Below, piece after piece: positions 1-7,670 of a stretch of DNA of 63,315 bases. Origin of the DNA: Desulfobacula sp. (lineage in GTDB: Bacteria; Desulfobacterota; Desulfobacteria; Desulfobacterales; Desulfobacteraceae); assembly GCF_030145145.1 (NCBI RefSeq), contig NZ_JAQYWD010000038.1, positions 1 to 63,315 on the forward strand, read 5' to 3'. The position numbers were made by a program, and so were the translations under genes. The notes below the pieces were generated by a model that searched no databases, was not told the origin of the DNA, and saw only the letters and a list, made by a program, of their open reading frames with translations. The stretch's first letter is position 1; every line of letters starts with the position of its first letter.

Positions 1-1
1 C

Positions 2-475
2 AGTAATTATGCCAAGGATGAACTCATAACAGAGAATTATTCAGATGTGGTAAAGCAATGGCGGTATTTGGCCACCCTGGATGGCAGGACATGCCTTGTA
101 TGCGGTGCCGATGACCACAGACTTTTTAAACTGAATGAATATAAGCCGGTATTGCCGCAACACTTCAATTGTCGTTGCACATACATTCCAGTTGTTGAAG
201 ATTCCATTGCCACAGGGGAAAGGCCAGCAGGAACACATTCTGAAAGGTGGGTAAACCATAGAGACGGCACCAGAAGCCGGAAGTTTACCCCGGATAAAGT
301 CACAACGGGATACACCGGATCATATCAGACATGGTTAAAAGAACAGCTTAAAACAGATCCAGCCTTTGTAAAAAAAGTTCTGGGTAAGAAACGCTTTGAA
401 TTATTTAAGGCTGGTAAATTTAATTTGCCTGCCATGGTATCCAATGGACACATAAAAAAACTGTCTGATTTATAA
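2..475 (+). CDS. Phage head morphogenesis protein (SPP1 gp7 / Mu gpF-like), C-terminal part
   Basis: This is the C-terminal end of a phage minor head protein. The frame is open from base 2 with no stop, so the true start lies outside the window; the GTG at 47 is only the first internal candidate. The diagnostic feature is the metal-binding-like module of the SPP1 gp7/Mu gpF family: DGRTCLVCGADD near the start, then LPQHFNCRC about 30 residues later. In phages, proteins of this family sit in the portal/capsid vertex and take part in head assembly. The basic tail has no recognisable domain. No other structural phage gene is visible downstream, so this is the edge of a prophage or of a prophage remnant. 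Confidence 0.7.
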   Translation, partial: SNYAKDELITENYSDVVKQWRYLATLDGRTCLVCGADDHRLFKLNEYKPVLPQHFNCRCTYIPVVEDSIATGERPAGTHSERWVNHRDGTRSRKFTPDKVTTGYTGSYQTWLKEQLKTDPAFVKKVLGKKRFELFKAGKFNLPAMVSNGHIKKLSDL

Positions 476-615
476 AGTTATCCCATACCTCAAAACCCAA
501 TGCCCATGAAGGGAGTTAACAGCTTGTAACTTTTTATATATATAAATTACTGCGGTAGAATGATTTATGATGGAGTTTTTTACTCATATTTTTTAATTAG
601 GGGAGTTGGTATAAA

Positions 616-648
616 AAAGGCAGGAACTAAATCAATAGACCTGCCTTT
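616..648 (-). terminator. Intrinsic terminator of the PEP-CTERM gene
   Basis: A perfect 9-bp stem (AAAGGCAGG at 616-624, CCTGCCTTT at 640-648) is followed on the minus strand by a T-rich tract (complement of 611-618). It lies 27 bp beyond the stop codon of the gene ending at 675. Confidence 0.7.
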
Positions 649-674
649 CAAGATGATTCTATGACAAACTGATA

Positions 675-1343
675 TTATTTCTTTCTTCTGCTAACTCCTG
701 CAAGTCCTAAAAGGCCAATGCCAAAGAGGAACATTGTAGCTGGTTCGGGAACATCAGAACCTGGTCCCGGGCCTGAGCCATCATCATATTCGAAAATCAA
801 ATTATCAAAACTTACTCCCCCCGGGGTAGGGCTAGAAGTACCCTTAAAAATTGCATAAGCAATCCCAGGGAAACTGAGGTTAAGAGTTGCCACATCTACA
901 TAAGGTGTTACATTTGGGGGAGTGGGATTGCCTCCAAAAGTTCCTGTCTCTGCTTTCCCTAGAAGAGAGTTACTACTATTATAAACCTCAAGGTAAAATG
1001 AATCGTCATCTCCGCCATCATCACCCCCAGTAATTTGAACATAATTGACAGGCGCATCAAAATCTACTCTAATCAGTCCTAATCCGTCATTTTGTTGGGT
1101 AGTTTGAAAGGTGTGTATTATTGAATAAGGGAAAGAAGCATAGGCGGCACCACGAGCATTTTTATCATTCACTATTATTTCACCAGATGGTGTTGAAAAA
1201 TACTGTCCAGCAACATATTTTCCATTAATATCCTCCCAAGCCACAAGACCTTGATTCTCAAAGTCAATTAAGGTAGCACTTGCAAATTGAGGAGCAATTA
1301 CTGTTAAAATGGCTCCTAAAAAAAATGCAATGAGTATTTTCAT
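675..1343 (-). CDS. PEP-CTERM sorting domain protein
   Basis: This is a 222-residue exported protein. Residues 1-23 form a signal peptide (MKILIAFFLGAILTVIAPQF, then an ASA-type cleavage region). The C-terminus is a textbook PEP-CTERM tripartite signal: VPEPATM, a hydrophobic helix (FLFGIGLLGLAGV) and a basic end (SRRKK). Such signals are recognised by the exosortase EpsH/XrtA, which anchors or releases the protein at the cell surface, often together with exopolysaccharide. The middle part is Gly/Asp-rich (a GDDGGDDD stretch) and beta-like, with no enzyme motif seen. A strong ribosome site (AAAGGAGG) precedes ATG 1343. No exosortase gene is in this window, so the processing enzyme must be elsewhere. 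The substrate or ligand is unknown. Confidence 0.85.
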   Translation of the reverse strand: MKILIAFFLGAILTVIAPQFASATLIDFENQGLVAWEDINGKYVAGQYFSTPSGEIIVNDKNARGAAYASFPYSIIHTFQTTQQNDGLGLIRVDFDAPVNYVQITGGDDGGDDDSFYLEVYNSSNSLLGKAETGTFGGNPTPPNVTPYVDVATLNLSFPGIAYAIFKGTSSPTPGGVSFDNLIFEYDDGSGPGPGSDVPEPATMFLFGIGLLGLAGVSRRKK

Positions 1344-1853
1344 AATATTGTCCTCCTTTGTTAAATAACAGATTTAACATAAATATAATGCAAAAAGTGT
1401 TCCAATTTTTCAAAAAGGCAATAGCCATAATTCAATGTATTTTCAGGATTTTAGGGTAATTAAATTCCTATAAAATAAATGTTATATTATTACAAAAAGT
1501 AACTATACTATAGGTAATAAATTTCACAAATATAATGAATTGTATTCATGCTTATACATCACAGAGTTGAATGATTTGGTTGAGGGGATTCAGCTTTTAT
1601 TGGAGTTATAGTAAATTTTGAAAAATTACGGCAAAGGAATCTTTATATATAATTAAATATCTTTCTACTTTTGTCTTGCCCATGCCCATGGAAAAAGCTC
1701 CAATCAAGCTCACTCCAATCTACCCTAAAACATAAACACGACAACTATTGTATAATAGTTAGCGAATTTTATATCCAAGAAAATACATCTAAAGCCTTTA
1801 TTCACAATGGTTTCCAGCATTACAGAAAAATAAGCTCTTGATTTGCACAAAAT
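1344..1853. other. AT-rich intergenic region
   Basis: About 510 bp without a convincing gene on either strand. It holds the upstream region of the PEP-CTERM gene and, near 1742, a short inverted repeat (AACTATT/AATAGTT) that could be a protein-binding site. Nothing else is recognised. Confidence 0.5.
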
Positions 1854-1897
1854 ATCATGCTAAGTTTTAATTTCATACCATTAAAACTTAGCATGAT
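1854..1897. repeat. Perfect 18-bp-arm palindrome upstream of the recombinase gene
   Basis: The left arm ATCATGCTAAGTTTTAAT (1854-1871) and its exact reverse complement (1880-1897) flank an 8-bp spacer. It ends 17 bp before the recombinase start codon, so it overlaps the likely promoter or 5' leader. It could be an operator, a recombination site for the adjacent enzyme, or an RNA hairpin. The sequence alone does not decide between these. Confidence 0.75.
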
Positions 1898-1914
1898 CCA
1901 GGGAGGGAAACCAC

Positions 1915-2520
1915 ATGACAAACCGCAACCAAAACCACCCGGTAAAAGGCAGCATTATTGCAGTTGAACCGATACGGAAAATAAAAGATGTGAATTTGAT
2001 TAAGACCATGCTGAAAGATAAGCCCAGGGATTACGCTTTGTTTATTACCGGGATCAATACCAACTTGAGGGCCAGTGATATCTTGAATATCAAAGTCCAT
2101 CAGGTGCATGGAGCTAAACCAGGCGATGAACTGACCCTGAATGAGATCAAGACAAAGAAGCCAAGGCGTATCACACTGAACAGGGCCACCATTGCCGCCA
2201 TACAACCCCTTTTAAAACAGATGCAGGCCAATGGTGCCCTTGAACTGGAAGGGCCGCTATTCAGGGGTCAAAGAGGTAACGGCCTGACAGTGCCGTCATT
2301 GTCCAGATTGGTGAAGAAGTGGTGCCAGGATGCCAACCTGAAAGGGAATTATGCCAGTCACACATTACGTAAGACCTGGGGATATCATCAGCGGGTGACG
2401 TTTGGCGTGGGCCTGCCTGAATTGATGGTATGCTTTAATCATTCAAGCCAACGCCAGACCCTTGATTATTTATGCATTCAGCCGGAAGAGATTAAAAGCG
2501 TTTATGAAAATGAATTATAA
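1915..2520 (+). CDS. Tyrosine recombinase, catalytic domain only
   Basis: This 201-residue protein is a site-specific recombinase of the tyrosine family without the usual N-terminal SAM-like DNA-clamp domain, similar in size to FimB/FimE. The family residues are visible in order: Arg in NLRASDIL (residues 50-57), Lys in the beta-hairpin EIKTKKPRRITL, the box HTLRKTWGYH (near 150), FNHSSQRQTL as the second His region, and the likely nucleophile Tyr in LDYLCI. A good ribosome site (GGGAGGG) precedes ATG 1915. The gene sits directly behind an 18-bp-arm palindrome and is followed by a strong hairpin terminator, so it is probably transcribed alone. It may catalyse inversion or integration of a nearby element; the substrate is not shown by the sequence. 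Confidence 0.75.
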   Translation: MTNRNQNHPVKGSIIAVEPIRKIKDVNLIKTMLKDKPRDYALFITGINTNLRASDILNIKVHQVHGAKPGDELTLNEIKTKKPRRITLNRATIAAIQPLLKQMQANGALELEGPLFRGQRGNGLTVPSLSRLVKKWCQDANLKGNYASHTLRKTWGYHQRVTFGVGLPELMVCFNHSSQRQTLDYLCIQPEEIKSVYENEL

Positions 2521-2528
2521 TTGTTGCC

Positions 2529-2555
2529 AAAGGTGCGAATATTATTCGCACCTTT
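2529..2555 (+). terminator. Hairpin terminator after the recombinase gene
   Basis: A perfect 12-bp stem (AAAGGTGCGAAT at 2529-2540, its complement at 2544-2555) with a 3-nt loop starts 8 bp after the recombinase stop. There is no long T tract, so termination strength is uncertain. Confidence 0.6.
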
Positions 2556-2847
2556 CATGGAACCGTATTAAAAGTACAGTCTGCTTGCGATCGTTAAGCG
2601 GATAAGACCAACCGGTATTCCCCGGTCCTTTATTTCAACACCTTAGTTAGAATGAACCAAGTCTTTACAGAAGGTCTAAACACTGATACTGAATTCATAT
2701 TCATACCTTATTGTTTCGGATCTACTATTATTTGATTCCATGGGATATCCAAAATAATAAAAGTACCTGTCCAAATACTTTATACTTTGTTCGCTTAAAA
2801 GAAGCTTATGGAGGCATAAAAAAATTAACATTTAATGAGGAGATAAA
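2556..2847. other. Intergenic region before the YfbU homologue
   Basis: About 290 bp with no open frame of coding character. It must contain the promoter of the following gene, but no clear -35/-10 pair stands out. AATGAGGAG just before 2848 is a good ribosome site. Confidence 0.4.
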
Positions 2848-3399
2848 ATGCAATTAAGTAATGGAGAAAAGCTCATTTTGATAATGCTTAGTGAAATTTA
2901 TGAAAAAATGGGTGTTGAAGGGGAATTAGATCCGGGATTTATTCGATCGGCTATTTTTAGTAAAAACGAGTGGGGTTTAGAATGGAAATATAGCGGCATT
3001 CCATTTGAAAAAGAAGAAACACCAGCATTAGTTAAAGAAGTTGTTAATATCTTGGACATGTGGTCATTTATTGAAGACTCATACAAGAAAACGTCGAACG
3101 ATGAGAAAAAGCAAATTAAAGAAGAGGCAGAACCTTTTGGAGAGCATGTAAAGTTCAGTGGTTTTGATGGAAATAATGAATCTGAGTATCTCAATGTAGC
3201 TCATTTTTTCATTAATGACTTAAAAAGTTTTCTTTGTTTTGAAGGGAGGGGCCTTAACTCACATTGCCCATCTATTGAAGTTCACAGAAGAATGTATGAT
3301 GTATTTGAGCCAATGAGAGCAGAAGCGGGTTCTGGACTGCTAAGCTCAAATCAGATAATAGAGATATTAAAGGCAAAGATTCACCCCGACCGACGATAG
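2848..3399 (+). CDS. YfbU family protein
   Basis: This 183-residue protein matches the layout of E. coli YfbU (about 164 residues). It begins with LSNGEKLILIMLSEIY, has a central helix VVNILDMWSFIEDSY, then the hallmark VKFSGFDGNNESEYL and a C-terminal segment ending in an alpha-helical DVFEPM region and a short NQIIEIL helix. The family's function is not established; E. coli YfbU has been linked to cell death phenotypes, which should not be carried over automatically. A ribosome site (TGAGGAG) supports ATG 2848. The gene stands alone among mobile-element sequences and ends in a small hairpin, so it may be cargo of the accessory region. Confidence 0.75.
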   Translation: MQLSNGEKLILIMLSEIYEKMGVEGELDPGFIRSAIFSKNEWGLEWKYSGIPFEKEETPALVKEVVNILDMWSFIEDSYKKTSNDEKKQIKEEAEPFGEHVKFSGFDGNNESEYLNVAHFFINDLKSFLCFEGRGLNSHCPSIEVHRRMYDVFEPMRAEAGSGLLSSNQIIEILKAKIHPDRR

Positions 3400-3417
3400 A
3401 TTGAATATTGAAATCCA

Positions 3418-3437
3418 GGGAGTCTTAAAAGGCTCCC
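3418..3437 (+). terminator. Hairpin after the YfbU homologue
   Basis: GGGAGTCTT (3418-3426) can pair with AAGGCTCCC (3429-3437), one G-T pair included, to make a compact hairpin 19 bp after the stop. It is followed by an AT-rich stretch rather than a clean T run. Confidence 0.45.
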
Positions 3438-3762
3438 ATTATATTGTAAAACAAAAATGTATATTAAAATCTGTAATCCTTCTAATTAATACGAATCTAT
3501 TACTTTTAGCTTTCATTACTTATCGTAACGCTTGATTTAAAGTGGTACATATCGATTTTTAGTCTGATATATATACAAACCACATCAAAGAGAAGCCTAT
3601 AGCTCTTAAACGGGCTAAAAATGGCCTTGATTTGGATATGATTTTGAATTGGGTTATATCTTGTGGACAAAAAACTTGACTTCTTGTCCACAACGGTGGT
3701 ACATAGAATTTTAGACATTAACGGAAACAAGCGTCAAACGGGTGTTTCAGGCTTTTGAAATA
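3438..3762. other. Non-coding stretch, possibly decayed
   Basis: About 325 bp without a supported gene. A reverse-strand open frame here has no ribosome site and no family character. The sequence leads into a tRNA-3'-end-like segment and may be a scar of an integrated element. Confidence 0.35.
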
Positions 3763-3794
3763 AGCGGGTGGGACAAATCCTTCCCCCGCTACCA
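3763..3794 (+). other. Sequence resembling the 3' end of a tRNA (possible attachment-site scar)
   Basis: The segment around CAAATCCTTCCCCCGCTACC resembles the T-arm, acceptor 3' strand and CCA of an initiator tRNA-Met-type gene, whose usual end is very similar. No 5' half of a tRNA is present upstream, and the T-stem has mismatches. Integrative elements that enter tRNA 3' ends often leave such a copy. An alternative is a simple hairpin (AGCGGG with CCCGCT). The terminator at 3805 directly follows, as it would after a tRNA gene. Confidence 0.35.
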
Positions 3795-3804
3795 AAACAA
3801 TTAC

Positions 3805-3838
3805 AAGGGTCTCGGAAATTTTCCAAGACCCTTTTTTT
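3805..3838 (+). terminator. Strong intrinsic terminator
   Basis: AAGGGTCT (3805-3812) and GGAAA pair with TTTCC and AGACCCTT (3826-3833), leaving one C-A mismatch, in a roughly 13-bp stem followed by a run of T. There is no intact gene just upstream; it follows the tRNA-3'-end-like sequence. Confidence 0.75.
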
Positions 3839-4134
3839 GTTTCTGGATTTAGACTTCCAACCGTACTTCCAACCTTCAGAGTATTTCCAACCAATATCTA
3901 TACTGTGTGATATTTTATTTCAATTAAGTTGAATGGGTGTTGAATTTTATTGATTTTGCTTTTTCCCAATTGAATAGCTCTTTACACAAATTTGAAACAT
4001 TGATACTGATTTACAGATCAAATTTTTTAATTGTTGCATGTCGGATAACATTAAAAATTATATGATATCCAGATCTGCACAATATGAAGAATAGGCTTCT
4101 AAAATACAATTTAATTCACCAAAGGAGATTCTTT
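3839..4134. other. AT-rich upstream region of the secreted-protein pair
   Basis: About 295 bp without a gene. Positions 4028-4066 contain a segment (GCATGTCGGATAA and flanks) that is imperfectly repeated at 5852-5891 upstream of the GAF-domain gene, suggesting a shared upstream element. Confidence 0.4.
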
Positions 4135-4494
4135 ATGAAAAAAATCAAGATTTTGATCATTTCTGGCGTATTGGTTTTGGCAATAAACGGTATTGCATTT
4201 TCAGGGGACACCCACAGTGGAAAAGCCATAGAACAAGCTGGCAAAGCTGGTTCTCATGGCAGTGCAAGCGCAGCACATGCAATTGTGGGTTCCGGCCAAG
4301 TCACCTCTGCTGCCTCTGCTGTACCCTTATCGGTTGCAGGTTCTGTTGGTGCTGTGAGTACAGAAGTTGCCAATGAATTGATGGATGCTGCTACTGCTCC
4401 CATTGGGACTCCTTTAGAAATTACAGATGAATCTGTTACAGCAGGACCTCCACCCAATGAAGTATTGAAGACAAACAAAAAAACTGATTTATAG
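4135..4494 (+). CDS. Small secreted Gly/Ala/Ser-rich protein
   Basis: I place the start at ATG 4135, 7 bp after the ribosome site AAAGGAG, giving 119 residues; an in-frame ATG at 4084 has no such site. The N-terminus is a clear signal peptide (MKKIKILIISGVLVLAINGI, then AFSGD). The mature part is rich in Gly, Ala, Ser and Val (for example SHGSASAAHAIVGSG) and ends Pro-rich and basic. No enzyme motif is seen. It lies 33 bp before a DUF2145 gene and the two are probably co-transcribed, so it may be a periplasmic partner or substrate of that protein. The family name is not known to me. Confidence 0.7.
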   Translation: MKKIKILIISGVLVLAINGIAFSGDTHSGKAIEQAGKAGSHGSASAAHAIVGSGQVTSAASAVPLSVAGSVGAVSTEVANELMDAATAPIGTPLEITDESVTAGPPPNEVLKTNKKTDL

Positions 4495-4527
4495 GAATTA
4501 TTACACCCAACCAAAACCGGAGACACC

Positions 4528-5331
4528 ATGAAATATTTGAAAAAAAATACTATTTTTGCAATTTTTATTGCGATCCAGCTATTTTCTGTAGCCCCTCTCC
4601 ATGCAGGCAGCAGCCAAGCTGGTGGTGAAATACATTTTGAACCAGAAGTTATCATCAAGTTTGCAAAAAAAGTTGAGAAGACTTTGGCCCAAAAAGGCGC
4701 AAGGATTGCTATTATTGCGAGAGTTGGTCAGTCCAGAGAAAATCTGCCAGAAGGAATAAACTTTACCCATGCTGCCTTTATAGTATATTCTCAAATAACC
4801 ACGAATGACGGTAGAAAAATTCCTGGATATGCCATATATAATCTCTATCAAAGAGCTAAAGAACCGAATGTAAGTGACCTGATACAGGATTACCCGGTGG
4901 ATTTCTTTGCCGGAGTTAAGACACTGGAAGCGGGGCTTATAATTCCGACACCCCTACTGCAAAAAAGATTATTGGAAGTGTTGGCATCGCCAACATACAA
5001 AGAGCTGCATAATCCCAATTATTCAGTCCTTGCCAATCCATTCACTCTAGATTTTCAAAACTGTACAGAACACACGCTTGATTTGATAATAGCAGCCATA
5101 TATCAAACAAATGATATAAAAATTATCAAAGCTAATGAAAAGGCTTATTTTAAGCCGCAAGCAGTAAATGTTAATCCGCTAAAGCTCCTAATAGGTTCAA
5201 TGTTCTCGGCAGATGTGACAACATCTGATCATCCTGGTTCTCCAGAAACAACGACATTTACAACGATTGGTAATTTCTTAACCCAATATGAAGCGGCATC
5301 GGAAATTTTAATTATTACACCTGATCTATAG
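4528..5331 (+). CDS. DUF2145 family secreted protein
   Basis: This 267-residue protein has a signal peptide ending near LHAGSS (residue 25-29). The mature sequence matches the DUF2145 family: ARVGQSRENLPEG, FTHAAFIVYS, PGYAIYNLYQ, QDYPVDFFAGV and LEAGLIIPTPLLQ follow each other as in that family. His81 (in FTHAAF) and Cys179 (in NCTEH) are in the order seen in permuted papain-like/NlpC-type hydrolases, where His comes first and Cys later; I infer this fold from the motif order only. It could act on peptidoglycan, lipid or a protein in the periplasm. It follows the small secreted protein by 33 bp, suggesting one operon and a joint role. Confidence 0.75.
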   Translation: MKYLKKNTIFAIFIAIQLFSVAPLHAGSSQAGGEIHFEPEVIIKFAKKVEKTLAQKGARIAIIARVGQSRENLPEGINFTHAAFIVYSQITTNDGRKIPGYAIYNLYQRAKEPNVSDLIQDYPVDFFAGVKTLEAGLIIPTPLLQKRLLEVLASPTYKELHNPNYSVLANPFTLDFQNCTEHTLDLIIAAIYQTNDIKIIKANEKAYFKPQAVNVNPLKLLIGSMFSADVTTSDHPGSPETTTFTTIGNFLTQYEAASEILIITPDL

Positions 5332-5967
5332 AGATGTTCCATGTTTGATTTTTGGACTATCGTAGATATCAATGGCTAAACACATAACACCCGCTGCACC
5401 AGACCGCTTGGGGCGGCTTTGCCACCCCGAATCCCCTCGGTTGCGCTCGGCGGTCCCTGAGCTTAACCGTTACTCTATATGAACCAAAACCAGCATTCTA
5501 TACTTTTCTTTACAGATTGGAATTATAAATGACTCAACTTTCGGGGTTGGTCATTTATGCCTGAACCCATCCATTAAAGCTGTGAAAACTGAAAGTTGAG
5601 TTATTCTTATTCCTTACTTCAAAATGTCTTGTAACTCGAAAATATAAAAAAATCACATTTAATTTTTTTGCAAGCAATAATAGAGCTCCGTCTGTCAGGA
5701 GTCAAATTCAACAAATTTGGGTATACCCCTATGCCACATAGCAATAAGTGGCAAATAGTTTCATAGGAGATTTATTCGATTGATTATTTTGCCATCAACT
5801 GTATCGTTGAATATATCTTTACATGCATTTTGTATATTGATAGACTCCTTTTTAAATTGTTTCATGTCGGATAATTCGCCAAATTACATGATGTTTCTGT
5901 CAGCAATAATTGGCTAAGCTCAGTATTTTAACCGCGTTATCCTATGGAAAAACCAGGGGAAGCGAAC
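5332..5967. other. Intergenic region with a small MITE-like repeat
   Basis: About 635 bp without a supported gene. It contains a GC-rich patch near 5399-5462, the terminal-inverted-repeat element at 5531-5602, and the second copy of the upstream element at 5852-5891. Confidence 0.5.
5531..5602. repeat. Short element with ACTCAACTTTC terminal inverted repeats
   Basis: GACTCAACTTTC at 5531-5542 is mirrored by GAAAGTTGAGTT at 5591-5602 (11 of 12 bases match in inverted orientation). The same terminal sequence bounds the longer element at 36950-37097 and occurs once at 25334-25346, so it is a dispersed family in this genome. Confidence 0.6.
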
Positions 5968-6651
5968 ATGGAAAATATGGATACAAACCCGTTCAATCGG
6001 AAAACACTTACCGAAGACGTTTTGAAGGAATGGCAGAATCTGCTCAATGAGACGGCTGAGATCCTTGGTGTTCCTGCGGGCCTGATCACGCGCGTTGATG
6101 GCAAGGAAATTGAGATCCTCCTTTCAAGTGAGACCGATGGCAACCCGTATCTAGTACCGTGTACTTCACAGTACCCGGATTCCGGCTGGTATTGTGAGCA
6201 TACCCTGCGGAGCAGGACGGTAAACCTGATTGAAAATGCATTCAATGATCCCCAGTGGAAAGACAATGCAGCCGCAGTCCAACTGCACATGATCTCCTAT
6301 TTGGGCATGCCCATTGAACGTCCTAACGGAGGACAATTCGGGACGGTATGTTTCATTGACAATAAGCAGAACGCTCATAATGAAATGCATATCAGGCTGG
6401 TCAAGCAAATCAAGAGGATGATCGAACTGTCCCTTCGCATTGTTTTAGCCAAAGCGGAGATTGACCAGCGGGATCGGTTGATTAATGACTTGAGTAAGAT
6501 TTATCCGATCTGCAGTTATTGCAAGAAGGTCCGCGAAGAAACCGGCAAGTGGGTCTCGGTAGAAAAATATGTCAGTGATATTTCTGGCGCCTTGCCCTCA
6601 CACGGGATCTGTCCGCACTGCTATGAAAGGGAGATCAACCTACTTGACTGA
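5968..6651 (+). CDS. GAF-domain protein with Cys-rich C-terminal motif
   Basis: The start is set at ATG 5968, preceded by AGGGGAA at a good distance; an upstream in-frame ATG at 5944 lacks one. The 227-residue product is a GAF-type sensor domain (about residues 10-150, with SGWYCEHTLRS and FGTVCFIDN) followed by a linker helix and a C-terminal module IYPICSYCKKVREETGKW ... HGICPHCY. This CxxC...CPxC tail is frequent at the end of PAS/GAF/receiver proteins in Desulfobacterota and may bind a metal; its role is unknown to me. There is no kinase or cyclase output domain, so it may act through protein contact. It stands alone, with an upstream element shared with the secreted-protein pair. Confidence 0.75.
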   Translation: MENMDTNPFNRKTLTEDVLKEWQNLLNETAEILGVPAGLITRVDGKEIEILLSSETDGNPYLVPCTSQYPDSGWYCEHTLRSRTVNLIENAFNDPQWKDNAAAVQLHMISYLGMPIERPNGGQFGTVCFIDNKQNAHNEMHIRLVKQIKRMIELSLRIVLAKAEIDQRDRLINDLSKIYPICSYCKKVREETGKWVSVEKYVSDISGALPSHGICPHCYEREINLLD

Positions 6652-6670
6652 CCATAAGTTCTGTTTCCGA

Positions 6671-6804
6671 GTTATGGGGACACCTTACCTAACCCACCAA
6701 GAGTTTCGGTTATGCGTGAGTTATGGGGGTTATGGGGACACCTTACCTAACCCACCAAGAGTTTCGGTTATGGAAACACCTTACCTAACCCACCAAGAGT
6801 TTCG
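6671..6804. repeat. Three copies of a 38-bp repeat
   Basis: A 38-bp unit beginning GTTATGGGGACACCTTACC occurs at 6671-6708, 6729-6766 and 6767-6804. The last two are directly adjacent and the first is 20 bp away. Copy 3 has AA in place of GG early in the unit. Such GGGGACACCTTA sequences are typical of REP-type repeats mobilised by Y1 (RAYT) transposases, but none is encoded here. Confidence 0.75.
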
Positions 6805-6826
6805 GACATGCTACAACCAAAGGGAT

Positions 6827-7087
6827 TCAGCCTCTCAACCGGGTTGGCTGTTTTACAGGGATCACGGCGTGTAAATTCATCATACCGGCATGTGACAGTC
6901 GATGACTCTGATCCCCATCCATCCATTTAACACCTTCTGTTTTTTTAACCCAAATCATCAGGCAAAAGTAACCTCTATGTTCTTTACAAAAAGTTGTAAA
7001 TCCTATCTTGGGGATATCGGAGCGGGAATCATGGTCTTTTGTCTGAGGTCGTTGATCAGCGGACGGTTTGATTTTTTGTTGTGACAT
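6827..7087 (-). CDS. Hypothetical small protein
   Basis: An open frame of about 86 residues starts at ATG 7087, which has AAGGA at a fitting distance; an upstream in-frame start at 7105 is less likely. The N-terminal third is polar and basic, followed by FCKEHRGYFCLMIWV and a His-rich region. I do not recognise a family, and the frame ends in a repeat-rich region, so it may be a remnant or not expressed. Confidence 0.3.
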   Translation of the reverse strand: MSQQKIKPSADQRPQTKDHDSRSDIPKIGFTTFCKEHRGYFCLMIWVKKTEGVKWMDGDQSHRLSHAGMMNLHAVIPVKQPTRLRG

Positions 7088-7301
7088 TTTTTGTTCCTTA
7101 ACCAAGCAATTTTCGTTAGGAATGCGCTTTCTGATTTCGTAAAGAGTATAAAAGCCTTTTGTTTTGGGGGGGGTGAAACATTTTGTTCTGTCTGGTCTGC
7201 TTATTGCTTAAATATCATCAGGGTCATTTTGTGTTATTTTTTTTGGTAAGACTGTTCGTTTTATTGATTCAAATTGGTGATTTGAAAAAAGGGAATACCG
7301 T

Positions 7302-7517
7302 ATGTACATTAATAGAATTAATGATTTTATGAACCAAACCATACAAATTTTTGGTATAACATTCATCCTGTTCCTTTTCTTAGGCTTCTGTGCAGGGTTT
7401 TTTCTTGATAGTTCTATGAATGAGGAAATCGCTAAGGTTATATTTTTTATTTCATCGGTATCCTCAGTATGTGTTCTTTTATTTCGTCAAAAACGGAAAA
7501 TCATAAAAAATGATTAA
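7302..7517 (+). CDS. Small membrane protein with two TM segments
   Basis: The 71-residue product has two hydrophobic segments (about residues 14-35 and 45-60) and a basic tail (RQKRKIIKND). AAAGGGA lies upstream of ATG 7302 at a slightly long distance. No family is recognised, and the neighbours are repeats and an operon running the other way. Confidence 0.45.
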   Translation: MYINRINDFMNQTIQIFGITFILFLFLGFCAGFFLDSSMNEEIAKVIFFISSVSSVCVLLFRQKRKIIKND

Positions 7518-7670
7518 AATAGTGATTAGAACCCAGATCCCATAATCCGCATTACACAAATGATGGGCTTGGTGATGGACAAAGAGGCCAATTGAGAGAA
7601 AAAACGAGTAAAAACATCCTCTGGACGTAACTTGTAAAAGATATATTGTAATTACAAGCCGAAAATCTAA

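Noticed and set aside
3506-3730. Reverse-strand 74-codon open frame
   Set aside because: No ribosome site, no family, and it lies in a stretch that looks like decayed DNA next to a tRNA-like end.
3764-3838. Possible tmRNA or complete tRNA
   Set aside because: Only a 3'-end-like segment is present; no 5' acceptor strand, D-arm, anticodon arm or tag frame could be found upstream.
6671-6804. CRISPR array
   Set aside because: Two of the units are directly adjacent with no spacer and the only gap is 20 bp; no cas gene is present anywhere in the window.
6569-6874. Forward open frame through the 38-bp repeats
   Set aside because: It starts inside the GAF gene in another frame and its sequence is just the translated repeat units.
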